Assembly: GCF_000819785.1 (NCBI RefSeq)
Contig: NZ_CDBK01000014.1
Span: 62,001-126,000 of the forward strand
Length of the DNA stretch: 64,000 nucleotides
Direction: 5' to 3'
From: Aeromonas caviae
GTDB taxonomy: Bacteria > Pseudomonadota > Gammaproteobacteria > Enterobacterales > Aeromonadaceae
Shown here: positions 49,349 through 57,921 of the stretch, piece after piece
Position numbering within the stretch: position 1 is the first letter of the stretch
Layout: each line of letters opens with the position of its first letter
Notes under the pieces: generated by a model
The model's database searches: none
Seen by the model: the letters and a program-made list of their open reading frames with translations, nothing else
Told to the model about the DNA's origin: nothing
Position numbers and translations under genes: made by a program

Positions 49349-49394
49349 TTGACCCGTCTATTGCTTCACAGTTTAAGCTTCCCTTCATCGGGTC
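49349..49394 (+). promoter_or_regulatory. Putative MerR-type promoter/operator
   Basis: TTGACC (49349-49354) and TAAGCT (49374-49379) are separated by 19 bp, the long spacer of MerR-controlled promoters. An inverted repeat GACCCG (49351-49356) and CGGGTC (49389-49394) overlaps it. It lies just upstream of a MerR-domain gene and so could be autoregulated. Confidence 0.55.
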
Positions 49395-49419
49395 ACGGAC
49401 CCCTCAGCGAGTGGTTGTC

Positions 49420-50602
49420 ATGAAAATATCCGAACTGGCCCGGCGCTGCGGCCTGGCCCGCTCCACCCTGCTCTATTTACGAGAAGCTGGGGGTGATTGC
49501 GGGCACAAGGGGCGCCAACGGCTATCGCCACTACGACGATGACGATCTGCAGCGGCTGCGGATGGTACAGGCCCTGCAGGCCGGCGGGCTCAGCCTCAAG
49601 CAGTGCCTCGCCTGTCTGGCGGGCGAGCTGGAGCAGGCAACGCTGGAAACCCGGGTCAGGGAGCTGGATGAAGAGCTGGCGCTGATGCAACGCGCCCGGG
49701 ATCTGCTGGCGGATCTCGCCGGTTTGCGTGCGCACTCCGGCGACGAGTTCAAGGCCTGGCAGCGGCAACTGCAGCATCAAGCCCCGCAGGCTTACTTTGC
49801 CTGGGTGATGAAGCAGGGATTCAGTGAAAAAGCGCGTTACCACCTGCAGTGGCTCAGCAAAGACATGAATGAACATGAGCGCTACATCCGGGATTTCAAG
49901 CTGCTGCTGGATGGCATGAGCTATTGGGGGCCGGGCGATAGCCTCTTCACCCAGCAGCAATTTGCCGCGCTGCCCAGCCAGCCTCGCCGGATCCTCGACA
50001 TGGGCTGTGGGCGCGGCGCCGCCACCCTGGCGCTGGCACAGGTGACGGACGCCACCATCGTAGCCATCGATCTGGACGAGGAGGCGCTGGCCGCCGTGGC
50101 GAGATCGGCCAGTGCGGCGGGGCTGAGTCAGGTCACTACCCTGTGCGCCAACATGGCGGCGCTGCCGGCAGACCTGGCCCCCGCCGATCTCATCTGGGCC
50201 GAGGGGAGCGCCTACACCATCGGGGTGGCCAATGCGCTCAAAGCCTGGCGGGCACACCTTGCCGGCCCTGCTGCCTGCCTGGTGCTGAGCGACCTGGTGT
50301 GGCTGACGGACACGCCCCCAGAGGAGGCGCTGGCGTTCTGGCAGCGGGATTATCCCGCCATGCAGACCCTGGCGGGCCTGCTCAAAACGGTGAAGGAGGC
50401 GGGTTATCGCTGCCTGTGGCACACCCCGTTGCCGCAAAGGGCCTGGCACAACTATCTGGATCCCATCAAGCGCAATCTGGCGCGCCACAGTGCCGAGCTG
50501 GGGGATAGCCCCGCCTGGCAGGACTTGAGCCGGGAAGTGGCCATCTACCGCCAACACCTGGGCAGCTACGGCTATGTGATCTGCTGCCTGCAGGCATTCT
50601 GA
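49420..50602 (+). pseudogene. MerR helix-turn-helix fused to class I SAM methyltransferase, one-base frameshift
   Basis: From ATG 49420 the frame reads MKISELARRCGLARSTLLY, a MerR N-terminus, then derails. Dropping one T from the TTT at 49476-49478 restores YYEKLGVIAGTRGANGYRHY and joins the 369-residue frame beginning at GTG 49493. The joined protein would have about 393 residues: MerR HTH (1-70), a coiled linker, a helical region, and a methyltransferase domain with ILDMGCGRGAATLAL and IVAIDLDEEAL. The methylated substrate is unknown. As read, the HTH is cut off; a real mutation, phase variation or a sequencing error are all possible. Confidence 0.8.
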
Positions 50603-50641
50603 TCAGGCCATCCATTGCAAGATAACAAACGGAGAAAACCT

Positions 50642-51145
50642 ATGAACATCATCATTCGGCCCGAAACAGGCGCCGATCACGACGCCATTGAAGCGCTGAC
50701 CGTGGCCGCGTTCCTCAATGCCCCCCATACCGATCACAACGAGCAGCTGATCGTGCGTGACCTGCGCCAGGCCGGAGCACTCAGCCTGTCGCTGGTGGCG
50801 GAGCAGGCGGGGCGGGTGGTCGGCCACCTCTGCTTCTCGCCGGTCACCATCAGCGATGGTAGCCCGCACTGGTATGGCCTGGGCCCCATTTCCGTCTCCC
50901 CTGCGCTTCAGGGTAGGGGGCTGGGGTCACGGCTGATGGACGCGGGTCTGGCCGAGCTCAAGGGGATGGGGGCGGCCGGCTGCGTGGTGCTGGGGGATCC
51001 CGGCTTCTACGGCCGTTTCGGTTTCGTGCCCGAGTCGGGGTTGACGCTGCCCGGCGTGCCGCCCGAGTACTTCATGACACGCTCGTTCGGCGCTGCCATG
51101 CCCAGTGGTGAAGTGCGCTACCACCAGGCCTTCCAGCAGGGGTGA
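50642..51145 (+). CDS. GNAT N-acetyltransferase, YhbS-like
   Basis: 167 residues with the GNAT fold: IIIRPETGADHDAIEALTVAAF, then the acetyl-CoA site VSPALQGRGLGSRLMDAGL (Q/R-x-x-G-x-G/A pattern) and GDPGFYGRFGF. It resembles YhbS-type acetyltransferases; the acceptor is unknown. The ATG at 50642 follows GGAGAAAACCT. It lies 39 bp after the MerR-methyltransferase frame and could be cotranscribed. Confidence 0.88.
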   Translation: MNIIIRPETGADHDAIEALTVAAFLNAPHTDHNEQLIVRDLRQAGALSLSLVAEQAGRVVGHLCFSPVTISDGSPHWYGLGPISVSPALQGRGLGSRLMDAGLAELKGMGAAGCVVLGDPGFYGRFGFVPESGLTLPGVPPEYFMTRSFGAAMPSGEVRYHQAFQQG

Positions 51146-51150
51146 GCCCT

Positions 51151-51197
51151 CACCTTGAGGAAGACGCAAGTCGCTTTCTCAAGGTGGTGCAACCTTG
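51151..51197. promoter_or_regulatory. Cluster of three ACCTTG half-sites in alternating orientation
   Basis: CACCTTGAG (51151-51159), its inverse CTCAAGGTG (51178-51186), and ACCTTG again (51192-51197), giving two overlapping inverted repeats (27 bp and 18 bp across). It lies 6 bp after the GNAT stop. It could be an operator for a dimeric regulator acting on the downstream gene, or a weak hairpin terminator without T-run. Confidence 0.45.
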
Positions 51198-51319
51198 TCG
51201 GTTTTAGGGAATGGGGCGGTGTTTAATATCAACCTTTCTGATATCTCATGGTGGAAAATGCAATAAGTGACGGTATTGTGATATATTCCACCTGTAATTT
51301 TTCTTGACGGACAGCCCCC

Positions 51320-51745
51320 TTGTCATCCTCTCGCCGCCCCTCGTCATGGCCGATGGTGCTTGCCATCGCCTGCCTTCTCTGGCTTGCCGCTGCGGCGGCG
51401 GCAGGGGTCGTTGCAACGCCGGGAATGGAGACGCAAGGGCAGGAGCGGCCGATGCTGTTCCATGAGCCAGCGAACCCGGGGCTTGCCGACAACGTCAGCC
51501 TGCCGCCCGCCTCCCAGTGGCGGCTCGGTTTCGAACAGGGACGGCGACTGGAAGGGGCCGCTCATGCCGAGCTCTACCAGATGCTGCTGGCCTGGTTCCA
51601 GCACGAGATCCTCGGCCTGCTCTGCGGCCTGCTGTTTTTCCTGCCTCTCATCTATCTCAGGCAGCGGCCCGACTACTTCGGCGCTCTGCACACACGGCGG
51701 CTTCGCTGCCACCACCTGCAATATCGCTTCTGCCAGGGCGACTAG
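51320..51745 (+). CDS. Hypothetical membrane or secreted protein
   Basis: Not recognised. Up to 141 residues from TTG 51320, or 130 from ATG 51353; neither has a clear ribosome site. A hydrophobic N-terminus (MVLAIACLLWLAAAAAAGVV) looks like a signal or anchor, a polar middle follows, and a second membrane stretch (ILGLLCGLLFFLPLIYL) sits near 100-117. Codon use is coding-like up to about 51690 and then weaker, so the C-terminus may be altered by a frameshift. The upstream 100 bp are AT-rich and promoter-like. Confidence 0.5.
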   Translation: MSSSRRPSSWPMVLAIACLLWLAAAAAAGVVATPGMETQGQERPMLFHEPANPGLADNVSLPPASQWRLGFEQGRRLEGAAHAELYQMLLAWFQHEILGLLCGLLFFLPLIYLRQRPDYFGALHTRRLRCHHLQYRFCQGD

Positions 51746-51948
51746 GTTCACCAGCCGGGCGCCTGCCCGTTTGATCCCCGTCATTGAGTACCGCTGACCG
51801 GGCTGCTCGGCAGTCTGGCGGCTGCCGTGGTCATTACCGGGTGCTGCGCCAGCTCTCTCTGTAAACGTCATCCGTGACGTCATCTTCGCGACTGGCCGTT
51901 GGCCGGGCGCGGACGTGCTCTTATTGCAACCAAGTGGTGAACTCATTC
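51746..51948 (+). other. Region upstream of nqrE without a clear gene
   Basis: About 200 bp. A stretch near 51797-51865 reads as hydrophobic residues in one frame, but stops break every frame and no family is seen. It may be decayed coding sequence continuing the hypothetical gene. Any nqrE promoter must lie here. Confidence 0.35.
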
Positions 51949-52548
51949 ATGGACTATTACGTCAATCTCTTCATCCAGTCGATTTTTGTGGAAAACCTGG
52001 CGCTGGCCTTCTTCCTTGGCATGTGCACCTTCCTGGCCGTCTCGAAAAACATCAACACCGCCTTCGGTTTGGGCATGACGGTGCTGGTGGTCATGGTGAT
52101 CGCCATCCCCCTCAACAACCTGATCTACCGCCATATCCTGCGTCCCGAGAGTACCTTCCTCGGGGAGTTTGATCTGGGCTTTCTCGATTTCATCGTCTAC
52201 ATCGGGGTGCTGGCGGCGCTGGTGCAGGTGATGGAGATGGTGCTCGACAAACATTTCCCGGCGCTCCATCACGCGCTCGGCATCTATCTGCCGCTGCTGA
52301 CGGTGCACTGCGCCATCTTCGGCGGGGTGATGTTCATGGCCCAGCGGGATTACGACTTCATCGAATCCGTGGTCTACGGGGCGGGCTCAGGGCTGGGCTG
52401 GCTGCTGGCCATCGTCGCCATTGCGGGGTTGCGCCAGAAGATGAAGTATTCGGATGTGCCCGAGGGGCTGCGGGGGATCGGCATTACCTTCATCGTGGCC
52501 GGGCTGATGTCCCTCGGCTTCATGTCTTTTTCCGGCATCTCGCTCTGA
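51949..52548 (+). CDS. NqrE-like subunit of Na+-translocating NADH:quinone reductase, standing alone
   Basis: 199 residues with six membrane helices, colinear with Vibrio Nqr[21 protein letters not shown] with the cluster-binding cysteine in helix 1, [19 protein letters not shown]-like [19 protein letters not shown] with the second, and [17 protein letters not shown] at the C-terminus. In a complete operon it stands between nqrD and nqrF; neither is present here. ATG 51949 has a poor ribosome site. It is probably an extra copy or a displaced remnant; function without NqrABCDF is uncertain. Confidence 0.88.
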   Translation: MDYYVNLFIQSIFVENLALAFFLGMCTFLAVSKNINTAFGLGMTVLVVMVIAIPLNNLIYRHILRPESTFLGEFDLGFLDFIVYIGVLAALVQVMEMVLDKHFPALHHALGIYLPLLTVHCAIFGGVMFMAQRDYDFIESVVYGAGSGLGWLLAIVAIAGLRQKMKYSDVPEGLRGIGITFIVAGLMSLGFMSFSGISL

Positions 52549-52581
52549 GCCATGGGCTGGGTGGTGGCCCAATGAAGGTGC

Positions 52582-53070
52582 TCAATCCAGACGCTTTGCC
52601 ATGTTGTAGCCGGTGATGGTGAAGCCCAGCGCCTGATAGAGCGCCAGTGCCCTCGGGTTGTCATGGGCCACCCTCAGCTTGATCTGGTGGATGCCTAGGG
52701 GGGTGAGCTGTGCCTCCAGGGCGGCCATGGCAGCCTTGCCGAGGCCGCGACCACGATGGGGCGGTGTCACATAGAAGTCGTAGATGAAGGTGGTGCCGGC
52801 GGCGCCGTCGATGGCGTGCCAGAGATAGCCCAGAGGCTCGCCCGGTGCGTTCGAGGCTTCAGGTACCATGGCGAGCAGGTGATGACCCGGGGTGGCGACA
52901 CCCAGTGGCAGGAGCTGCTGCAACGAGGCGTCGGCCTGACGGTGGGCGTCAGGCAGCGCCATCCCGTGGTTGCTGGCAAGATCCTGGGCGTAATCCTCGA
53001 TGAAGTAGTCGCGATAGGCGGGAAAGTCTGCGTCACGCAGGGGGATCAGGCGAACGGTGAGAGTCGGCAT
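52582..53070 (-). CDS. GNAT N-acetyltransferase
   Basis: 162 residues. The GNAT core is clear: FIYDFYVTPPHRGRGLGKAA (acetyl-CoA pyrophosphate loop R-G-R-G-L-G near 106-111), QIKLRVAHDNPRALALYQALGF and a final MAKRLD. Acceptor unknown. ATG 53070 is preceded by GGAG at some distance; the frame is open far upstream through the lipA terminator, but that part is not real. It is transcribed in the same direction as lipA, beyond its terminator. Confidence 0.85.
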   Translation of the reverse strand: MPTLTVRLIPLRDADFPAYRDYFIEDYAQDLASNHGMALPDAHRQADASLQQLLPLGVATPGHHLLAMVPEASNAPGEPLGYLWHAIDGAAGTTFIYDFYVTPPHRGRGLGKAAMAALEAQLTPLGIHQIKLRVAHDNPRALALYQALGFTITGYNMAKRLD

Positions 53071-53164
53071 CCGGAACAGCACTCCAGAGAAGGGGAGTGG
53101 CCACGTTACGCCAGAACGGCGCCAATCACAAAGGGACAACCGCTGCCTGCGAGGTGACGGCGAT

Positions 53165-53197
53165 AAAAAAAAGAGCGCCCAGAGGCGCTCTTTTTTC
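53165..53197 (-). terminator. Terminator after lipA
   Basis: Stem GAGCGCC/GGCGCTC around CAGA, with an A-run (53165-53172) on the + left side, which is a T-run for minus-strand lipA, and a T-run on the other side. About 20 bp after the lipA stop. Confidence 0.9.
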
Positions 53198-53216
53198 TGC
53201 CAGCAGGAAAAGAGGC

Positions 53217-54182
53217 TTATTTGACCTCTTCCCCCTTGGCTTGCAGGTCTGCGTGGTAGGAGGAACGCACGAAGGGACCGCAGGCGGCGTGGCTGAAGCC
53301 GAGATCCATGGCCACATCCTTGAGTTCGTCGAACTCTGCGGGCGGCACATAACGCTTCACCGGCAGGTGGTGGCGGCTCGGTTGCAGGTACTGGCCCAGG
53401 GTCAGCATGTTGACGCCGTGCTCGCGCAAGTCCTTGAGCACCTCGACGATCTCCTCGTTGGTCTCGCCAAGGCCCATCATCAGACCGGACTTGGTCGGCA
53501 CGTGGGGGTGCATCTCCTTGATGCGGCGCAGCAGCTCCAGGGACCACTTGTAGTCGGCGCCCGGACGGGCAACCCGGTACATGCGCGGGGCGGTTTCCAG
53601 GTTGTGGTTGAAGACGTCAGGCGGGGTCTCGCGGAACACCTCCAGCGCCTGCTCCATCCGGCCACGGAAGTCCGGGGTCAGGATCTCGATGCGGGTCTGG
53701 GGGCTGTGCTCGCGGATCTCGCGGATGCAGTCGGCGAAGTGCTGGGCACCGCCGTCCCGCAGATCGTCGCGGTCCACCGAGGTGATCACCACGTACTTGA
53801 GGTTCATCTCCTTGATGGTGAGTGCCAGCTTCTTCGGTTCCTCCGGATCCAGCGGCAACGGACGGCCGTGGGCCACGTCGCAGAAGGGGCATCGGCGGGT
53901 ACAGATGGCGCCCATGATCATGAAGGTCGCGGTGCCGTGGTTGAAGCACTCCGCCAGGTTGGGGCAGGAAGCCTCTTCACACACAGAGTGCAGCTTGTTT
54001 TTGCGCAGGGTGCTCTTGATGTGCTCGATCTTCTGGCTCGACGGCGGCAGCTTGATCCGCATCCACTCCGGCTTGCGCAGCACTTCCTCGTTGGGATCCG
54101 GCATGAATTTCACCGGGATCAGGGCCATCTTGTCGCCATCGCGCAGCTTGACGCCCGGCTCCATACGAACGGGTTTGCTCAT
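53217..54182 (-). CDS. lipA: LipA, lipoyl synthase
   Basis: Radical SAM enzyme that inserts two sulfurs into octanoyl-lysine to make lipoyl groups. 321 residues. Auxiliary cluster cysteines in [12 protein letters not shown], radical SAM motif C-T-R-R-C-P-F-C in [17 protein letters not shown], and the C-terminal FVRSSYHAD with the conserved R-S-S-Y. ATG 54182 ([17 protein letters not shown]) overlaps the stop of a 30-codon mini-ORF derived from lipB. Pairs with LipB, which provides the octanoyl substrate. Confidence 0.97.
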   Translation of the reverse strand: MSKPVRMEPGVKLRDGDKMALIPVKFMPDPNEEVLRKPEWMRIKLPPSSQKIEHIKSTLRKNKLHSVCEEASCPNLAECFNHGTATFMIMGAICTRRCPFCDVAHGRPLPLDPEEPKKLALTIKEMNLKYVVITSVDRDDLRDGGAQHFADCIREIREHSPQTRIEILTPDFRGRMEQALEVFRETPPDVFNHNLETAPRMYRVARPGADYKWSLELLRRIKEMHPHVPTKSGLMMGLGETNEEIVEVLKDLREHGVNMLTLGQYLQPSRHHLPVKRYVPPAEFDELKDVAMDLGFSHAACGPFVRSSYHADLQAKGEEVK

Positions 54183-54271
54183 GATTCACTCTCGGTGTTT
54201 GTTATTGTCTGGTTGACGGTCACCAGGGGCCTTGCGGCTCCCTCGTGACCACGGGGCATGGGGTTGCTCAT
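54179..54271 (-). CDS. 30-codon mini-ORF between lipB and lipA carrying a copy of the LipB C-terminus
   Basis: The frame from ATG 54271 to TGA 54179-54181 encodes 30 residues: MSNP at the start (lipA starts MSKP) and [10 protein letters not shown] at the end (LipB ends [10 protein letters not shown]). It begins in an ATGA overlap with the lipB stop and ends in an ATGA overlap with the lipA start; the two ATGs are 89 bp apart. The match between copies extends back to GGCCC-rich sequence. Likely a tandem duplication of the lipB/lipA junction; translation is possible but unproven. Confidence 0.45.
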   Translation of the reverse strand: MSNPMPRGHEGAARPLVTVNQTITNTESES

Positions 54272-54960
54272 GCCGCCTCTTCGGTATTCGTGATCTCTTG
54301 GTAGCCAATCAGGCGGGCCAGCTCCGTCACCAGCAGGGACTGTGCCTCGGCGACGCTCTGCGGGCCGCCCAGGGCGCTGGTCTGGGTCATGGCCATGCCC
54401 GCATAGCCGCACGGATTGATGCGCAGGAAGGGAGTCATGTCCATGTTGACGTTGAGGGCCAACCCGTGGAACGAGCACCCCTTGCGAATGCGCAAACCCA
54501 GGGACGCCAGCTTGGCTTCCATACCCAGATCGCTCTTCACGTAGACGCCCGGGGCATCGGCCTTGGCGTAGGCCTCGATATTGCTTTTGGCGAGCGTGTT
54601 GATGATGGCGGTTTCGAGGCAGGTCACCAGCTCCCGTACAGAGAGCTTGCTGCGGCGCACATCCACCAGCACGTAGAGCACCAGCTGGCCCGGGCCGTGA
54701 TAGGTCACCTGGCCGCCGCGATCACTCTGCACCACCGGGATATTGCCGGGGGCGAGCAGGTGTTCGGCCTTGCCGGCCTGACCCTGGGTGTAGACGGGGT
54801 CATGCTCCACTACCCAGAACTCGTCCGGGGTGTCGGGGGTGCGATTGTCGGTGAACGCCTTCATGGCGTCCCACACCGGCTGGTAGGGGCGACGGCCCAG
54901 CTGTCTGACGAGCAGTTGGCCGGCTGACGGTTGTGGCTCGGCGGGCGTTTCGAGTGACAT
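54268..54960 (-). CDS. lipB: LipB, octanoyl-[acyl-carrier-protein]:protein N-octanoyltransferase
   Basis: 230 residues. Transfers octanoyl from ACP to lipoyl domains. [20 protein letters not shown] is the substrate tunnel motif. The catalytic lysine is in [12 protein letters not shown] and the acyl-cysteine in [13 protein letters not shown]. Starts at ATG 54960 about 90 bp after ybeD. The order ybeD-lipB-lipA is the E. coli one. The C-terminal ITNTEEAA is duplicated just downstream. Confidence 0.96.
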   Translation of the reverse strand: MSLETPAEPQPSAGQLLVRQLGRRPYQPVWDAMKAFTDNRTPDTPDEFWVVEHDPVYTQGQAGKAEHLLAPGNIPVVQSDRGGQVTYHGPGQLVLYVLVDVRRSKLSVRELVTCLETAIINTLAKSNIEAYAKADAPGVYVKSDLGMEAKLASLGLRIRKGCSFHGLALNVNMDMTPFLRINPCGYAGMAMTQTSALGGPQSVAEAQSLLVTELARLIGYQEITNTEEAA

Positions 54961-55053
54961 CTTTCCTCACTGGCGGCGCGGTGTCGGTACGGTCGCCGCT
55001 GCGACCGGGCGGCAAATAATCAGTCGCCCCGGTGGCGGGGCGAGAGAGGCAAC

Positions 55054-55317
55054 TTACAGGACGTAACGAACCAGCTCGATCTTGCCAAGGGCGGTATACA
55101 TGGCCTCGATGTGTTCCTTGCTCTGGGCGGTGACCGTCACCCGTACCGAGTGATAGTTGCCCTTGGAGCTCGGTTGAACGGTCGGGCTGTAGGTGCCGGG
55201 AGCATGTTGCTGCAGCACTTCCACCACCATGTCGGGCAGGGCGGGATCGGCCACGCCAAGCACCTTGAACGGGAACTTGCAGGGGAACTCCAGCAGTTCA
55301 TCAAACTTGGTATTCAT
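55054..55317 (-). CDS. ybeD: YbeD, DUF493 family protein
   Basis: 87-residue ACT-like small protein: [23 protein letters not shown] at the N-terminus, [20 protein letters not shown] in the middle, ending IELVRYVL. The family is conserved next to dacA and lipB; the function is not established. A regulatory role linked to lipoate is only suggested by position. Confidence 0.93.
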   Translation of the reverse strand: MNTKFDELLEFPCKFPFKVLGVADPALPDMVVEVLQQHAPGTYSPTVQPSSKGNYHSVRVTVTAQSKEHIEAMYTALGKIELVRYVL

Positions 55318-55547
55318 CTACTTCACCTTTCTGGGTCGCCGGGAAGCGACGTCATCTTTACGTCTTTGAGGGCCGCCGAAACGATCCCCTCATCAGCCCC
55401 CAGGGGGCAGTTCCCAGTCTATATGGGCATGAGCCGCCTCGGGATCAAGACCCGGCGGTGCGGCAAGACGTGGAAATGCTGCTTTTTACCACAAATCGTC
55501 AGTCGGCGGAACCTGCAGATTACAGGGTTATTGACTGGACAGACCGC

Positions 55548-55582
55548 AAAAGACAGCAGCGGCGCCTGTTGGCGCCGCTGCT
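55548..55582 (-). terminator. Terminator after dacA
   Basis: On the minus strand, AGCAGCGGCGCC pairs with GGCGCCGCTGCT around AACA, followed by GTCTTTT. The 12 bp GC-rich stem lies 15 bp after the dacA stop; ybeD-lipB-lipA must have its own promoter in the next 230 bp. Confidence 0.9.
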
Positions 55583-55596
55583 TGAGGAAGGGTCTG

Positions 55597-56826
55597 TTAC
55601 TTGAACCAGCTGGAGACCAGCATCACCAGGTAATCCCACAGGCGGCTCATCAGGCCACCTTCCTGCACCTCTTCCAGGGCAACCAGGGGAACCTGCTTGA
55701 TCTCCTTGTCCCCTTGCTTGAGGTACACGGTGCCGACGCGCTGGCCCTTGGCCAGGGGCGCCTTCAGCTCGCTTTCCAGCTGGAAGTCTGCCTTGAGGTT
55801 GTTGCCCTGGCCACGGGTGACCAGCACGGAGACGTCCTTGTCGACCCCCAGCTTCACTTCAGACTTGTCGCCCATCCAGATCTTCTGGGTGACCAGTTCG
55901 GTGCCCGCCTTGTAGGGGGTCAGGCTCTGGAAGAAGCGGAAGCCGTAGGTGAGCAGCTTCTTGCTCTCGGCGGCGCGGGAAGCCTCGCTGTTGGCCCCCA
56001 TGACCACGGCGATCAGGCGCATGCCTTCGTTGTTGGTGGCGGAAGAGACCAGGTTGTAGCCGACCTGGCTGACGTGACCTGTCTTGATGCCGTCAACCTG
56101 CAGGGATTGGTCCCACAGCAGGCGGTTGCGGTTGTGCTGGGTGATGCCGTTGAACACGAAGGACTTCTGGGAGTAGATCTTGTACTCCTCCGGCTGATCG
56201 TGGATCAGAGCCTGACCCAGGCGGGCCATGTCGCGGGCGGTACTGTAGTGGCCCTCTTCATCCAGGCCGTGGGGGTTCTTGAACTGGGAGTCCTTCATGC
56301 CGAGCTTGGCGGCCCAGGCGTTCATCAGGCTGGCAAAGGAGTCGGTGCTACCCGCCAGGTGCTCGGCCATGGCGACACAGGCGTCGTTGCCGGACTGGAT
56401 GATGATGCCCTTGTTGAGATCATCGACGGAGACCTGCTTGCCCACCTCGATGAACATCTTGGAGGAGTCGGAGTAGTTCTTGGACCAGGCGTTCTGGCTG
56501 ATGGTCACCATGTCGGTGCCCTTGATGTTCCCCTTGTGCAGCTCGTCGCCGACGATGTAGGAGGTCATCATCTTGGTCAGGCTGGCGGGTGGCAGACGCT
56601 CGTCGGCGTTCTGCTCGGCCAGCACCTGGCCGGAGAAGTAGTCGATCAGGATGTGGGCCTTGGCGGAGATCTCGGGCGCGGCAGGCACCACCATGGGGGC
56701 GCTGTTCAAAGTGGGGACCGGCTGGGCACTCGGCAGGGCCGAATCCGGGGTCGGAACAGGCTGGTTGGCCTGAGCGGTGGCGCTTAACAGGGAGGCCAGA
56801 ATAACGGAGCGGGCAAATTTGGACAT
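55597..56826 (-). CDS. dacA: DacA, D-alanyl-D-alanine carboxypeptidase (PBP5)
   Basis: 409 residues. Signal peptide MSKFARSVILASLLSATAQA, then a short proline-rich spacer with a direct repeat (PVPTPDSALPSA and PVPTLNSAP). The catalytic domain has S-L-T-K in PPASLTKMMTS, S-G-N in QSGNDACVAMA and K-T-G in DGIKTGHV. A beta-rich C-terminal domain precedes the amphipathic anchor helix SRLWDYLVMLVSSWFK. Trims pentapeptides in the periplasm. ATG 56826 is chosen; 12 further upstream codons are not conserved-looking. The spacer is longer than in E. coli PBP5. Confidence 0.96.
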   Translation of the reverse strand: MSKFARSVILASLLSATAQANQPVPTPDSALPSAQPVPTLNSAPMVVPAAPEISAKAHILIDYFSGQVLAEQNADERLPPASLTKMMTSYIVGDELHKGNIKGTDMVTISQNAWSKNYSDSSKMFIEVGKQVSVDDLNKGIIIQSGNDACVAMAEHLAGSTDSFASLMNAWAAKLGMKDSQFKNPHGLDEEGHYSTARDMARLGQALIHDQPEEYKIYSQKSFVFNGITQHNRNRLLWDQSLQVDGIKTGHVSQVGYNLVSSATNNEGMRLIAVVMGANSEASRAAESKKLLTYGFRFFQSLTPYKAGTELVTQKIWMGDKSEVKLGVDKDVSVLVTRGQGNNLKADFQLESELKAPLAKGQRVGTVYLKQGDKEIKQVPLVALEEVQEGGLMSRLWDYLVMLVSSWFK

Positions 56827-56991
56827 CTTGAAATTCCTGGTGCCTGGATGGGATGTACCCAAGTTGAAAAAAAGCGGGCCCCACTATACCAGATGTGCGT
56901 GTCGGTCATAGTCCGAGATGCGACCTGGACGGGATTTTATGGGATGGTCCCCGACCTCGCGTCGTATCCCGGCGCGAGGTCGGGGCGGGTA

Positions 56992-57921
56992 TCAGGGCAC
57001 GATGAAGGCCTGCTCCAACCCACCCTGGCGGATCTGCTCGAGCAGGGGGGCCTGCTTGTCGCTGGCCACGGGCCCGAGCAGGACGCGGAAGACGGCGCCA
57101 TGTGCCACCACCTGGTACGGCACGCCATAGCGCTGGGTCATCACCTTGCCCATGGCCTCGGCTCGCGCCTGCGAGCCGCTGGCGAGCACCTGGATCATCT
57201 TGCCCTGGGTCGCACCGGCCTTGGGGGGGGAGACGGTGGTGGTCGCCGTGGCGGTAGGAGCAGGAGCAGGGGCGGCCTTGGCCGGTACCGTGGGGGCCGG
57301 CGTCTCGTTGACGAAGGAATTGGCGGCTGGCGCCGCAGGCTCCATGGGCGTCATCGGGGTCATGGGCACCATCTCCACCATCTGATCCGGCTGATCGGTG
57401 ATGAGTTCGAGGCGCACCCGGGCCTCACCCCCTTCCACCATCTCCAGCTGCGCGGCGGCGGCGTGGGATAGATCTATGAGGCGATCGCTGCCGAAGGGGC
57501 CGCGATCATTGACGCGTACTATGGTCTCCAGACCGTTGTCCAGATTGGTGACCCGCACGTAGCTTGGCAGGGGCAGGTTGCGGTGGGCGGCGCTGAACAG
57601 GGTGCTGTCCTGCACGTCGCCGTTGGCAGTCTTGTTGCCGTCCAGATCCCGGGAGAGCCAGCTGGCAGTGCCTTCCTCGCTGTAGTGCTTGATGTCGCGC
57701 CACACCTCAAACTTCTGCTTGCCGATCCAGTAGTCCCGGTTGCCGCTCTCGCTCATGGGTTCGGGGCGGGGAATGGCGCCGGTCGCCTGGGGGATCTCGA
57801 TGACCTGGGGCTTCTCCTGGGGGACGGGCTCCGGGGGCAGCGGCTGGGGTTCGGGTTGGCTGCTACAGGCGGCCAGCAACAAGGTCAGGCTGAGGGGAAG
57901 AAGTTTGTGGCTGTAATGCAT
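56992..57921 (-). CDS. rlpA: RlpA, septal-ring lipoprotein lytic transglycosylase
   Basis: 309 residues. Lipoprotein signal with lipobox LAAC (C19), a proline-rich spacer, the double-psi beta-barrel domain (about 75-175: EEGTASWLSRDLDGNKTANGD, VRVNDRGPFGSDRLIDLS), a low-complexity P/A/T linker, and a C-terminal SPOR domain (about 235-309) that binds denuded glycan. Cleaves naked glycan strands at the septum in Pseudomonas. ATG 57921 lies 59 bp inside the 3' end of mltB, so the two genes overlap. Confidence 0.94.
   Translation of the reverse strand: MHYSHKLLPLSLTLLLAACSSQPEPQPLPPEPVPQEKPQVIEIPQATGAIPRPEPMSESGNRDYWIGKQKFEVWRDIKHYSEEGTASWLSRDLDGNKTANGDVQDSTLFSAAHRNLPLPSYVRVTNLDNGLETIVRVNDRGPFGSDRLIDLSHAAAAQLEMVEGGEARVRLELITDQPDQMVEMVPMTPMTPMEPAAPAANSFVNETPAPTVPAKAAPAPAPTATATTTVSPPKAGATQGKMIQVLASGSQARAEAMGKVMTQRYGVPYQVVAHGAVFRVLLGPVASDKQAPLLEQIRQGGLEQAFIVP

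Noticed and set aside
52582-53547. Long frame joining the lipA 3' region to the GNAT gene
   Set aside because: The first 159 codons run through lipA in another frame and through its terminator; the GNAT fold begins at ATG 53070.
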